Source: Hordeum vulgare subsp. vulgare (Eukaryota > Streptophyta > Magnoliopsida > Poales > Poaceae). Taken from it: DNA of 64,000 bases. A program made the translations under genes and the position numbers. The stretch spans positions 98,504,244 to 98,568,243 of the forward strand of contig NC_058521.1 of assembly GCF_904849725.1 (NCBI RefSeq). Direction: 5' to 3'. Numbering within the stretch: the stretch's first letter is position 1; each line of letters starts with the position of its first letter. Shown piece by piece: positions 34,440-45,205 of this stretch. Under the pieces are notes generated by a model, which did no database searches, was not told where the DNA came from, and saw only the letters and a list, made by a program, of their open reading frames with translations.

Positions 34440-37200
34440 TGACGCCTCCACGAGGCATGGTGTGCATTGCAGGGAAAAAACAGGGGGAAGGAATCAGGAG
34501 GAATCGCCGCTGATGGTTGCTCCATCTTTAGGGGCTTGTCATCGGCGTCAGTGGCGTCGTCTTCCCCGCCGTCGACTTCAGCGGCATCCGGAGATGGGAG
34601 AATAGGAATGCGGGAGAACCTCTTCAACAATGCCTCCACGTGACCTTCACCGCCTCTGCAACGCTGTCGCGGGCCTTAGCAGGGACCTGCGTGATCTCGG
34701 AGTTGAAGTCAAACCCCAGCTCACGAAGATGAACGTGACTGAAGACGCATGTCGCGGCATCAGAAAAGAGGTCGCGACACTTGTTGTCCAAGATCTTGTC
34801 CAACTAGATGACGGTGTCCTCCAATGCCACGGCGAGCTCCGCCGCGAGCACGGCGAAGCCGCCCTCTGGGATGGCCAGAGGTCCATCGAACCAGTCCCGA
34901 CAGAGGGTGTGGTGCGCCGTCCGAAGCCTCGGCTCAATGTCAGGGAAGTCGACCAGCTTCGCGGCCTTCTTCTTCTCGGCTGCGGTGAGGGCTTCCCCCT
35001 TGGCATAGAGAAGGTTCTTCTTTGAGGCGATCTCCTTTTCCTGGTCGTCCAAGCGCGTCTGCTTCAAGCCCAGGCGAGTTTCCTCCTGGGACATCTCTTC
35101 TTCCCGGGCGGCGAGCTTGGTTTTGCGGGCATCGAGTTCTCCCTCCCGGAGGCGAAGCTGTTCGGTTAGCTTGGCTCGTTCTTCTTGGAAGGCCTTCAGG
35201 CGAGCCTCCGCCTCTTCGTAGCGTTTGGCAGCTGCAGTGGCTCCTTCCATCGACTCCTTGCGCGCGGCGCGAGCGGATTCGGCTTCCTTCATCGCCTCCT
35301 CACGTGCGGCGCGAGCAGATTCGGCTTCGTTCAGTGCCTCCTCGCGCGCAGCAGGAGCAGCCTTGGACTCCTTCTCACCCTTCGCCATGACGACCGATAC
35401 CTTTCCCAGGGCACCGAAGGCCTCGTTTAGGATGCCGTGGATGTATACCAGAATCCTTTGGATCTCCCCCTAAGGAGTCTCTAGTGGTGTCCCGGCTGGT
35501 GTCATCAAGAAGGCAGCATCACGAAGGACAGGGGGCTTTGAAGGATGCCGGAGATTGCGAGCATTGGCGCATCAGAAGACTGAGGGCCCTCAAGAGCCCG
35601 CCCCTCGGGCAACGGTGCCGCCACGACCACCTTCTTGGGAGGTCGCTCGCTAAGCCTCCCCTTCTTCACCGACAGGCAGTGACACGTTGGGGAGGGACGA
35701 TGGTGCATCAGGAGTCGCCTTCAGCTTGACGCCCACCTTCTTCTTTTTCGCCCCCAGCAGGTCAACGCCCGTGGACATCGGGCAAAAAGTGAATCAGCTA
35801 TGCGCGGATGATGGACGCGCGGGGTGTGCCAAGACGAGTCACTTACCCTTCGACGTCGACCCATCTCCTCTTCCTCTCCGCCCGGATGACGGCAAGGGGG
35901 ACAGGGCCCCCCACGGGGGGAGGGGGCGAGCCCGGTGCCTCGGGCTTCCCGCTGGCGGAGGCAGGATGCGCCAAGGGTGACTCAGCCCCGTGCTCTCGTG
36001 GGGCGAGCACGCACGCGGACCGCGTGGAGCGCAGGGCCTATGGAGGTCCCCTGGAGGTCCTAGTTAGGCGCGAGGGGATCACCACAGGGACTTTACCGGT
36101 GACATCATCATCTTCAAGCTCGCGCAGAAGGACGGCATGTGACGGGACACGCGTGCTCGCCGGGCAGTCGTCGACGGTCTTCTCCGAGTCCTCCCCACGG
36201 AAGATGTCGTCCGATGATACCTCTACCAGACCAGAGCCCTCGGTCGGGAGGACCCACGCTGATCGAAGATCGGAGGAGCACAGATCAGGTCAACTCGGTT
36301 GTCAAGATGGTACAGTGGACCCAGAGCCTCGGCAGGTCACCAGGTTCACCACCCAGCAGGATTGCCATGACCCTCCTCAGCTCCTCGGTAGGAAGGTCCA
36401 GGGACCGGAGCCTGAGGTCGTCGTCACCGGATTGGTACTCCCACAGAGGTAGGGAATGGGCCTAAAGGGGCGCCACGCACTGCGCCAAGAATTCCTTCAC
36501 TATCATCCCACCGGTCAGCCTCTTGGTGCTGATGTCACGGGAGAAGCGCTCCAGGATGGGCGCGACCCGAGGGTTGGAGAGCTTCCCTGAGCTCCATGCA
36601 GAAGTCCTCTCCGACGGCCCTTTTGGCTCCTCCACCCGAGTGTTGGCGTCCTTGAGGCTCATAAGAAACCAACGGTGCCTGAAGGTTTCCACCTTCTTCC
36701 CGGCCTTCAGGAGAAAATTGCCGCTATGGGCCACTACGAAGGAGGCACATGCCGACAAATGGGCGACACCTTGCAGGCGCAGGCTGAAGAAATGGCGGAA
36801 GAGGGCTACTAAAGGCCGCATGCCTAGGAAGGCCTCGCAGTAGAAAGCAAAGACGGACAGGAGCAAGATGGAGTTGGGCTGGTGGTGAAGGGCTTGGATC
36901 CCATAGTGGTTTAGTATGGCGGTGAAGAACGAGGAGAAAGGCGGCACCAGCCCGACGAAGTTGCTATGAAGGAAGAAGGGGTATACCACCTACGACACGG
37001 GCCACTTTGTTGTGGCGCCAGGCCAGATCATGGTCCGCCCGTGCTCATTGGACTCGGCCGCAGTCCATGGGAGCAGGGGGGTAAGATCCACATTCTTGGA
37101 GAGGGCGCACTCCAGGAGTGGAGAAACCGGGGCAGGACCTTGCTTGTTTGGCTTCTGCTTGCCGGCGGGCGCCATCGCTGAGCCGACGAGGGAACGACGC
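34440..37200 (-). pseudogene. Antisense ORF of element D (putative gypsy-type transposon family, coiled coil)
   Basis: Transcribed against gag and pol. From about 37190 (MAPAGKQKPNKQG) it runs through a stop at 36990, then an open domain 36989-36462 with PPFSSFFTAILNHYGI, LLLSVFAFYCEAFLGM and LFRHFFSLRL, which I recognise as the putative gypsy-type transposon family (PF04195). A Pro/Gly-rich linker with stops follows (36456-35500). A long alanine/glutamate-rich coiled coil is open from 35388 to 34804 (heptads such as AREEALNEAESARAARE). The C-terminal part reads KARDSVAEAVK, a frame change, then LLKRFSRIPILPSPDA. Function is unknown; such antisense ORFs are typical of Tat-lineage elements. 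Several stops and frame changes show it is no longer coding. Confidence 0.75.
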
Positions 37201-37439
37201 GGCGCTGGATTTGGGAGACGCCGGTTGGAGTTTGAGACCGAGGAGGAAGAGCGAGTGCAGGAGAAGGGAAAGCAATAATGGACCAACGCGACAAGTCAGG
37301 TCCCGATAACCCGGGCGAAGACAGAAGACAAGGGAGACCCGACATCAGCCGCGTGACGCACACTTGCCTGGCCCACAGGCATTTAGAGCTCGCGGTGCTT
37401 CAGGCCGCCCCCCGAGGCTTCGCCCAGAAGCCAACCCGA

Positions 37440-37463
37440 GTGCATCATGGGCCCGGGGGCTAC
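37440..37463 (+). other. Polypurine-tract region of element D
   Basis: The tract gggcccgggggctac stands directly before the TGTCG of the 3' LTR, the place where plus-strand synthesis is primed. Its G-rich form is common in related elements. Confidence 0.6.
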
Positions 37464-38346
37464 TGTCGAAATTCAAGGAATGGGGGTACCCAGACCTGCC
37501 TTCCTGTGGCCCAGGGTTGGCCTACTTCACCAAGCAAGCACAATCGGGCACGGCACCACTGAAGGCAAGGTCCTCGCGAGGGACCAAGCCTCGCGAGGAT
37601 GAACAACATCAAGACCCGCAAGGGGCCTCATCAGGAACCCCCCGGAGCGGTGGATATTCCGAGGCAAGGCCCAACCTCAGGAGTCAAGGATGGCGCGGTG
37701 GAAGGACATGCGAGAAGTAGACAACAGGACGACGCAGTTTCCCCTATAGTGCAAAGGGGGCAAGGATGTATCGGGGTTCCAAAGGCATATTCCAAAGGTT
37801 TCCCTTTTGGTGCAACAAGGCCATCGCCGCCCGCTAGCAGGATAGGCGTCATCCCTGGACCCGTCCCTACAGCGCTGGCGGGCACTTTGCACGCGAAGAC
37901 CACCTTTGGGCAGGGGAGCATGTTCCCATGTTCCCCTTCAAAATTGGTCGTTGTGGGATCCCTTCCCGCCGAAACTATGAGGGAGGAGCACCAGGGCCAC
38001 CACTTTAATATAGAGAGAGTAGGTTACTTCACAGGGACACGAGATTCATTTCATTCGCCCACCGACATCACTCAAAGGCCACCCAGCCTCTGGAGACCCT
38101 CGAACATTGTACTAGTTCATCCACCAACCTCGACGAGAGGCAATCCACCAAAGCAGGAGTAGGGTATTAGGCTTCTCAGTGGCCCAAACCTGGGTAAACT
38201 GACGTGTTCTGTGACTTCCTCACCATCCAGTGAGTTCTTTGCCATCCCCAGCGAGTAGCGAGTTAGGTGACGCGAGCCGATGAGAGATCTTCGTACACGC
38301 CCGTGAGTTCGAATGTTTCGGGTTTTATGGAGCCCGAAATCTGACA
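37464..38346 (+). mobile_element. 3' LTR of element D
   Basis: 883 bases, TGTCGAAATTCAAGGAATGG to CCCGAAATCTGACA, similar along its whole length to 17147-18026. Confidence 0.9.
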
Positions 38347-38719
38347 GCAAGCTTACCCTTGACGTGGAAACGCTTTGTCCCCTTGAGAATGGAGTGTTGT
38401 GGGATTCTTGCAAAATTAGATTCTTGAGTTCACCCTTGTTGGGTACGCATATGCGATTCCCAAACCACAGAACTCCATGTTCATCCATTGTGAATCCTAG
38501 GGCCTTGCCTTCCTTGATCTTCCTCTTAATGCATTCAATGCTCTTGTGTCCCTTCTAGACTTCTTTAATGTCGTCCATCAACGTGGGTTTGGCTTCGAGG
38601 TTTGCTAGGAATCCTTGTTCGACTAGCTCCAACCCGAAGCCTTCCAGCTCCTCATATAGAGTGGGTAGCCTTTCCTTGATCATGGCATTCAAGGTGCAAG
38701 CCTTTGGGCTCAAGGCATC
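38347..38719 (-). pseudogene. Integrase N-terminal part of element C, core deleted
   Basis: On the minus strand the frame continues from RNase H across the solo LTR: ALSPKACTLNAMIKERL, a linker with a stop (IKEV), then VLWFGNRICVP and LQESHNTPFS, which are the motifs of the zinc-finger region. Directly afterwards, in another frame, LKGTKRFHVKGKL appears, which belongs to the C-terminal end of integrase and joins SPRYIGP at 17146. The whole catalytic DDE core is thus missing between HNTPFS and LKGTKR. Integrase would join element DNA to the host; this one cannot. Confidence 0.8.
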
Positions 38720-40338
38720 TGATGTTTGCTGTGTATCCCTTGCAACGGCGCCATAAATAGTTGTGTTGACGGCACCAGGAATCCTTCAGCTGTGGCTACG
38801 CCTTAAGGGACTTCCTAGGCAAGTATGCAAAGGATTTCCCCCGTGGCCTTGGAGCCTTGCGTTCGTGTTCCCTCGAAGCGGAAAGGGTGATGTAGCACAA
38901 CGACGGTAAGTATTTCCCTTAGTTTGAGAACCAAGGTATGAATTCGGCGGAGGAGTACCTCAAGATCCTGCACAAACACAAAAGCTTGCACCCAACGCTA
39001 TGAAGGGGTTGTCAATCCCTTATAGATTGTTTGCCAAGTGAGAACTGAAAGCAACAAAGTAACAAAGCAAAGTAAAAGCGGAGGTGTAAACTATGGATGT
39101 GAATAGACCCGGGGGCGTAGTGTTTACTAGTGGCTTCTCTCATGAAAGAAAGTAGACGGTGGGTGAACAAATTACTGTCGAGCAATTGATAGAACCGCGC
39201 AAAGTTGTGATGATATCTATGCAATGATTATTTCTATAGGCATCACGTCCAAAACAAGTAGACCGATACTGTCTGCATCTACTACTACTACTCCACACGT
39301 CGACCGCTATCCAGCATGCATCTAGTGTATTAAGTCCATAAGAACAGAGTAACGCCTTAAGCAAGATGACATGATGTTGAGGGATAATCTCAAACCAATG
39401 ATAAAAAAACCCATCTTTTTACCCTTGATGGCAACTACTTGATGTGTGCCTTGCTGCCCCTACTATCACAGGGAAAGGTCACCACATGGCAGAACCCAAA
39501 ATCAAGCATTTCTCCCATTGCAAGAATCATAGATCTCGTCGGCCAAACAAAACCCAAGACTCGGAGAGACTTACAAGGATATCAAATCATGCATATAAGA
39601 AATCAGCAAAGACTCAAAAATATAGCATAGATAATCTGATCACAAATCCACAATTCATCAGATCTCGACAAACACACCGCCAAAGAAGATTACATCGGAT
39701 AGATCTCCATGAAGATCATGGAGAACTTTGTATTGAAGATCCAAGAGAGAGAAGAAGCCATCTACCTACTAACTACGGACCCGTAGGTCTGAAGTGAACT
39801 ACTCACGAGTCATTGGAGGGGCGATGATGATGATGAAGAAGCCCTCCAATTCCAAAGTCCCCTCCGGCAGGGCACCGGGAAGGGTCTCCAGATGAGATCT
39901 CGCGGAAATGGAAGCTTGCAGCGGCAGAAAAGTATTTTCGAGGCTCCCCTGATTTTTTGCGGAATATTTGGGAATTTATAGGCCAAAGACCTAGGTCATG
40001 GGGCGGCCAGGGAGGCCACAAACCTGCCCACCGCCGCCTCCCCCAGGTGGCGGAGTGGGGGCTTTTGGGCTCCCTCGAGCCCACCTGGCTTGGCCCAAAA
40101 GCCCCCTGGTCTTCTTCCGTTCGGGAAACAATCATTTCGGGGTTTTTCTTCCGCTTGGACTCCGTTCCAAAATCAGATCTGAAAAGAGTCAAAAACACGG
40201 AAAGAACAGGAACTAGCACTTGGCACTGAATTAATAAGTTAGTCCCAAAAAAGATATAAAAGGTACATAAAACAACCAAAGAAGACAAGATAACAGCGTG
40301 AAACCATCAAAAATTATAGATACGTTTGAGACGTATCA
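38720..40338 (-). mobile_element. Solo LTR related to element F
   Basis: 1619 bases from tgatgtttgctg to gacgtatca. It is flanked by GCATC (38715-38719) and GCGTC (40339-40343), a target duplication with one change. Removing it restores the C reading frame from KANVVAD to ALSPK. The body matches the F LTRs (cttctctcatgaa, gtaacgc.ttaagcaagatgacatgatg), with clear divergence. A solo LTR results from recombination between the two LTRs of a full element. Its left end contains a primer-site-like sequence (38737-38757). Confidence 0.88.
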
Positions 40339-41735
40339 GCGTCTGCTACCACGTTGGCCTTACCGGGATGGTATTGAATGCTGAGGTCGTATTCTATAAT
40401 CAACTCCAACCATCTTCGTTGCCTCATATTCAATTCCTTCGGGGTAAATAAATAGTTCAAACTCATGTGGTTAGTCTATATTTCGCATCGCTTCCCCAAA
40501 AGGTAATGCCGCCATGCCTTCAAGGCATTAACTACGACCGCCAACTCAAGGTTGTGTGTGGCGTAGTTATCTTCATGAGGGCAGAGTTGTCGTGACAGAT
40601 AAGCCACGACCCTGCAGTCTTGCATTAAAACGCCACCGAGCCCGATTCTTGATGCATCACAGTGTATCACGAACTCATTGTTGATATCTGGAGTGGCCAG
40701 TACTCGGGAAGTGGTTAACCTCTTCTTCAGTTCATGGAAACTTACTTCGCACTCCGCCATCCATTCAAACTTTTTGCCCTTCTTCAGGAGCTGAGTCATT
40801 GGTCGGGCGATGCAAAGAATCCTTCTACGAACTTGCGATAATATCACGCGAGTCCAAGGAAGCTTCTGACTTCCTTCACGTCAATTGGCGACTCCTAGTT
40901 TGTTACCGTAGCAATCTTGGCGGGATCGACTACCAGTCCATTTGCCGTCATGGTATGACCAAAGAATCCAACTTCGCGTAGCCAAAATTCGCACTTGCTG
41001 AATTTGGCCTAAAGTTGATGCTCTCGAAGTTTTTCCAACACCATCCTCAAGTGTTGCTTATGCTCTTCTTCGGATTTGAAGAAGATGAGTATGTCTATGA
41101 AGACGACGACAAACTTGTCCAGGTATTCCATGAAGACTTTGGTCTACCCAAATGACATGACTGTGCACTCGTACATGCCATACCTGGTCACGAATGTCGT
41201 CTTTGGTATGTCCTCGGGCCTAATCTTTAGTTGGTAGTACCCACATCTCAGATCGATCTTGCAGAATTCCATGGAACCATTCAACTGGTCAAATAGGTCA
41301 TCAATCTCGGGAAGTGGATACTTGTTCCTTATCATGCTTCATTGAGATAACGGTAATCAATGTAGAGCCTGATAGTCCCATCCTTCTTGGACACGAATAT
41401 AACAGGTGTTCCCCAAGGTGAGGCACTAGGACGATTAAATCCCTTCGTGAGCTGCTCGGGTAGCTGCTTCTTTAGTTCTGCCAGTTCCTCGGATCCCATC
41501 CTATAGGGCTTCTTATAGATAGGCCTTGACCCGGGCAGGAGCTCAATGATGAATTCGATGTCTCGGTTAGGAGGCATCCCAGGCAGTTCATCGGGAAATA
41601 CGTCCGAATATTCACATGCCACTCGCACTTGATCCAACTCTTTTCCCAAAAGGCTATTAACCCGAGGAACTTGAGTGGAGGTAGGCTCAGGAACATATTT
41701 GACTTTGATTCCTTGGTTACTGGTCATGGTGATAG
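40339..41735 (-). pseudogene. Reverse transcriptase and RNase H of element C
   Basis: On the minus strand: upstream linker with [15 protein letters not shown] start [22 protein letters not shown] and a frame change in [18 protein letters not shown] (near 41335). [15 protein letters not shown] follows. The catalytic block reads [10 protein letters not shown] (41090-41115): one of the two catalytic Asp of the usual FIDDILI is missing. The RNase H part follows: [50 protein letters not shown] and RQRRWLELI, ending KANVVAD at 40339. RT would copy RNA to DNA and RNase H would degrade the template. Stops near 41012, 40890 and 41328 add to the damage. Confidence 0.85.
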
Positions 41736-42200
41736 CCCTATTGGCGCAGTCCAGTATGCTCTAGTGCTTAGCCAACCAGTCCATACCAAGGATCATCTCC
41801 AAGCCTTGCGACTTAAGGACGATGAGATCTTCTATGAAGTCTACTATGTTAATGCAGATCCCAATTCCCCTACATCCTATGTTGGTCCTCAATAATGCAC
41901 CCGGGGTCTGTACAGCCATTTGACCCTTTAGAATGTAGGTTTCAAGCCATTCTTCGTAGCAAACTTTTGGGTGATAAAAGAATGTGAAGCACCACAATCA
42001 AACAATACTGTTGCTGGAGTGGAGTTGACAAGGAACGTACCCAGTATGCAGTCCGAGTCTTCCTTGCTTCCTTTGGGGAGATGCGGTTCACACGCCCCTG
42101 CTGTGGTATTGTTGGTTGCGGGAAGAATGATTTTTGATTGGTTCTCCATGACCTTGTACTTGATTCGGTGCATTGGGGCGTGGTGCATCGGGCTTCTTGT
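41736..42200 (-). pseudogene. Aspartic protease of element C
   Basis: Two overlapping minus-strand frames give the family pattern: LGTFLVNSTPATVLFDCGASHSFI (active site DCGAS, near 42000), then after a frame change at about 41945 ALLRTNIGCRGIGICI and MILGMDWLAKH (41765-41790). The Asp of the active site is kept. The frame change between the two halves prevents a normal product. It stands between gag and RT in the usual gypsy order. Confidence 0.8.
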
Positions 42201-43260
42201 TGGGGCATTCCTGGAGTAGTGTCCAGGTTGTCGACACCCGAAGCAAGTGACCTGCCCAGGGATATTGGGCTAGCCTCCACTATTGTTGGGCGGGTTGAAC
42301 ACCAGCTTGGGGTTGGCATAGTATTGAGGCTGAAAGCTTGGGCAAGGTGCAAGGGTCTTGTACTCCTTCTGCTGATAGTTAGGCCTTGTCGGGGCTGTCT
42401 GCCACGGATGAGCCTTCTGGTTGCTGGAACCACCGTTGCCCGTCAACTTGTGTTTGCGAGTATCATCCATAGCATGGCGCTTGCCTTCAAGCATGAGAGC
42501 CTTGTTCAGCAGATCACAGAAGGTCCGACACTCACAGACAACAAGTTGATACTGTAGCGACCGCTGAAGCCCTTCCATGAAGTGTTCCACCTTGGCGGCT
42601 TCAATGCTGACATCATGAGGCGCATAGCTCGACAAGAGGTCAAACTTTTGCAGGTACTCCTTGACTGTGTTGCTGCCTTGCTTCGGTGCACAGAACTCCT
42701 GCTTCTTGATAGTCATCATTCCTGGGGGAATGTGAGCAGGACGAAACCCGTCCTTGAAGACAGCCCAGGTGATAACGTGCGTGCCTTGTAGGATTTGGCA
42801 CTCGTCCCACCAAAAGCCCTGGCAGTGCCCGAGACATTGAGAGAAATAGAAAAAAATTTCACGGTCATCGGTGCACTTAACCAGCGCGAGAAGGTTTTCA
42901 ATGGTCGGATCCAGTCATCGGCATCCAGGGGCTCAGTTGTCTCGTGAATATTGGAGGTGTAGTCCTCATGAACTCCAACAGAGTGGAGCGACCATTACAA
43001 TTTCCGCCCTGTGGCGGGTTGTTCACTAAGGCCTGAGCTATCTGCTAGATAGCAGTGTTGTTGGCCTGGCGTTCCTCTCGGAGAGGCTGTAGGAACTAAG
43101 CCAGTGTCAGGTTCTCCGAAGGAGGCGGTGGTGGGGGAATGTCGTGTTGCGGCTGCTCTTGGTGAACTCCAGCTTGTGCAGGCCCACTGGCTCATGGCTG
43201 CTGGCTAGATTCGCTAGTGCTGGGTTGGTCGAAGGTACTGGTGTGAGTAGCAGTCACCAT
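42201..43260 (-). pseudogene. gag of element C
   Basis: Begins at ATG 43260 (MVTATHTSTFDQ) with a proline/glutamine-rich part containing several stops. The capsid part reads AFWWDECQILQG and IPPGMMTIKKQEF in changing frames, then is open from 42719 to 42270 with TVKEYLQKFDLLSSYAP and FMEGLQRSLQYQL. The zinc knuckle is CFGCRQPGHYSR (around 42210-42245); the last Cys is only reached after a one-base frame change. Gag would package the RNA. The chromovirus-type knuckle and QEF motif support the Tekay/Del placement. Confidence 0.8.
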
Positions 43261-44480
43261 CCTGTTCGGAGCAGTCAGGTCAATATCCCAAATGGTCAAG
43301 AGGAAAACATAAGGGAGAATCGTGCCTACATAAGGGGGGGTTGGTATGGTGCAAGTGTGTCAAACAAGAATGATCGAAGAACCCTTATGCAAATACATTA
43401 ATTGAAATAAGCGATCTAGCCGCTTACATGTTGCCTAGGTCAAAAGCACAGCGTGCATCGAGACAAAAATAGAAAGCACACACTACAAGCATACATGGTT
43501 TCGTGTGAACCATTACACGGACTCAACTTCGCATGGGGACTCCTAGTTTGCCTAAAGACGTCCAGCCTAAGTGGTGGATTGCTTGTTCTCATACTCGCGC
43601 TCCTCGGGATTTTCCTTCATGTCTTCATCTGTGCGGGCATCACCTCCCGTCAAGGGTGTGGGGGAAGGAAGAAGTCCATCACGACGACGCTTCATTGGAG
43701 AAGCAGTGAGGGGTTCTGTATACTCCTGGACGGTCATGCGGCGACTCCGTATAGGCGTGACCTTATGTGGTGGTATTCCCTCTGTGTATGCGACAGCAGG
43801 TTGTCCTCCGAGTGCTACTTCCTTTTTGACCTTGCTCGTCTTCATCTTTGGTGGAGTAGCTCTTGGACACGATGGAGTTCTTGGCGTAGCCGTACTGATT
43901 CCTTAATCAGGTTGTGAACCAGGCTGTCGGCACATAGGCTGAAGTAGGTCTGGGACCTGAGTGAAATCCCTCCCTCTACGATGGGTTTAGCGTCCAACTC
44001 CCGTCAGCCTCATCCTTAACAAAATGCAGGTGGCGACTAGCCGGCTCATCAGCCATCTCTAGAAGGAAGTCGCGGATGTGAATGAGCGCCTCTCATGCTG
44101 TCGTCTCAACTGCCAATACTAGAGTCTCCATTTGTGCCCCTTCAAAGAACCAACTCGTTAGAGAGTCGTTTTCCTTCACAATCATGTCCACGTGATATTC
44201 CTTCATGCTGGCATTGACCCAGTCCTCTTGGTAGAGGTAAACGGGTGTTTGGCATACTTGACACTTCTCCAAGCTGTTCCCCAGAAGTAGGGTAAAGCCA
44301 GTTTCCAGGAGTGTCTCCAGTACGACGGCCGTCTACAAGGTTTTAGGAGAGAGGTCAGAGAGTTGTGAATGGTATAGAAAGGTTGTAAAGGTTTATATAA
44401 CACCAAGTGTAAGGACTGAGTGTGCTACTCATCCCGGCTAACGTCCATGCTACCTAACGCTTCCTACAGTCAGGATGGCT
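43261..44480 (-). other. Leader of element C between primer site and gag
   Basis: 1.2 kb with short open frames on both strands but no motif I recognise. Long untranslated leaders are usual in this type of element. Confidence 0.5.
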
Positions 44481-44492
44481 CTGATTCCAGCT
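44481..44492 (-). other. Primer-binding site of element C (initiator-Met type)
   Basis: Minus strand TGGAATCAGAGC, four bases from the LTR border; the canonical site is TGGTATCAGAGC, complementary to tRNA-iMet. Confidence 0.8.
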
Positions 44493-44496
44493 CTGT

Positions 44497-44920
44497 GGGG
44501 ACCCCGACTTACGAGTCGATATCACCGAATGAACGTGTACAATGATCCTAGAGATCAGTGCTCACCAAACACACAGATACTGAATAACGAGAGTCTTACA
44601 TCCATCATTAACGCCTGATACAAATAAGGACCATTATGATCAAGTCTTACATAGATAGGGCCACGAAGGCCAATCACACCAACTCAACTACTAGCGGAAT
44701 CTTGGTAGTAAACGTGAACCTATGCCATCAGCCTTAACCAACACACATTCTAACTAGGAAGCGTCCTAGTTCGCGTGTCCGTCTCCGACGACGAATTCTT
44801 ATCCATATTCTGGTTCCTTCATGTCTGGTCAATCAAATGAGTACTTTGAATGTACTCGCAAACATCCAATGATGCGGATTATACAATGGAGTGTAATATG
44901 AAGTATAATGCATCCTTTGG
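44497..44920 (-). mobile_element. 5' LTR of element C, only the last 424 bases left
   Basis: Matches 6069-6490. Similarity stops near 44920 (catcctttgg against catcttttgcgg), where element B text begins. About 3.7 kb of this LTR has been lost. Confidence 0.85.
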
Positions 44921-45205
44921 GAAAAAGGACAACAGCGAAGATGGAGAGGATGCATTTGGGTATTCGAATGTTGAGAAGGTCCTCATGATCTTCACCGACG
45001 TCTAGATCAAGAGCCGATTGAAGGTCATCAATCGGGAAGTAAACATGGCAATTTCGAGTGTCACAAAGTATAAATTTGGCGAAGATGCCTGTCACATTCG
45101 ATCAGTCTGGCCATCCAACCCACATCACCACCCTAGGTGGCGGGCGCTGGTAGTTCACCTGGCCGTTAATGGCGTCCGACTATGTTAGGTCCTCATGGAT
45201 GCCGG
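44921..45205 (+). pseudogene. Element B: end of gag and start of protease
   Basis: Plus-strand reading: NVEKVLMIFTDV, stop, LKVINREVNMAI, SVTKYKF, then VTFDQSGHP and, after a frame change, LVVHLAVNGVRL, stop, VLMDAG. These are the blocks that link gag to the retropepsin active site in Tat-type elements. The last codon is split by the A3 insertion at 45205/45206 and continues at 54958. Confidence 0.75.

Larger units (their letters stand above)
17147..38346 (+). mobile_element. Element D: Tat-type Ty3/gypsy element with antisense ORF, host to A1/A2
   Basis: LTRs at 17147-18026 and 37464-38346 have the same TGTCG start and CCGACA/CTGACA end. The flanking five bases are GAAAG (17142-17146) and GCAAG (38347-38351), a target duplication with one change. 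The sense strand has gag, protease and a scrap of RT. The 3' part holds tandem repeats and a long antisense ORF. Inside it, 20415-32377 is the A1/A2 insertion. The layout with an extra antisense ORF before the 3' LTR is known from Tat-lineage elements (Grande, RIRE2 and relatives). D interrupts the integrase gene of C. Confidence 0.88.
6069..44920 (-). mobile_element. Element C: Tekay/Del-like chromovirus with very long LTRs, nested and decayed
   Basis: C reads right to left: truncated 5' LTR (44497-44920), initiator-Met-type primer site, leader, gag, protease, RT, RNase H, zinc finger of integrase, integrase C-terminus with chromodomain-like end, polypurine region, 3' LTR (16734 down to 6069). 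It hosts F in the 3' LTR, D and a solo LTR in the integrase gene. The chromovirus assignment rests on the gag/CCHC and protease motifs, the tRNA-iMet primer site and the integrase tail. C lies in gag of B. Its outer target duplication is lost because the right LTR is truncated. Confidence 0.8.

Noticed and set aside
35022..35473. Plus-strand Ser/Arg-rich ORFs
   Set aside because: They are the reverse of the coiled-coil coding segment of the D antisense ORF; the minus frame shows clear heptads.
44480..44880. Possible separate small transposon, because 6069-6490 repeats it
   Set aside because: The two copies are the ends of the long LTRs of C, as shown by the primer-binding site at 44481-44492 and the LTR start at 16734.
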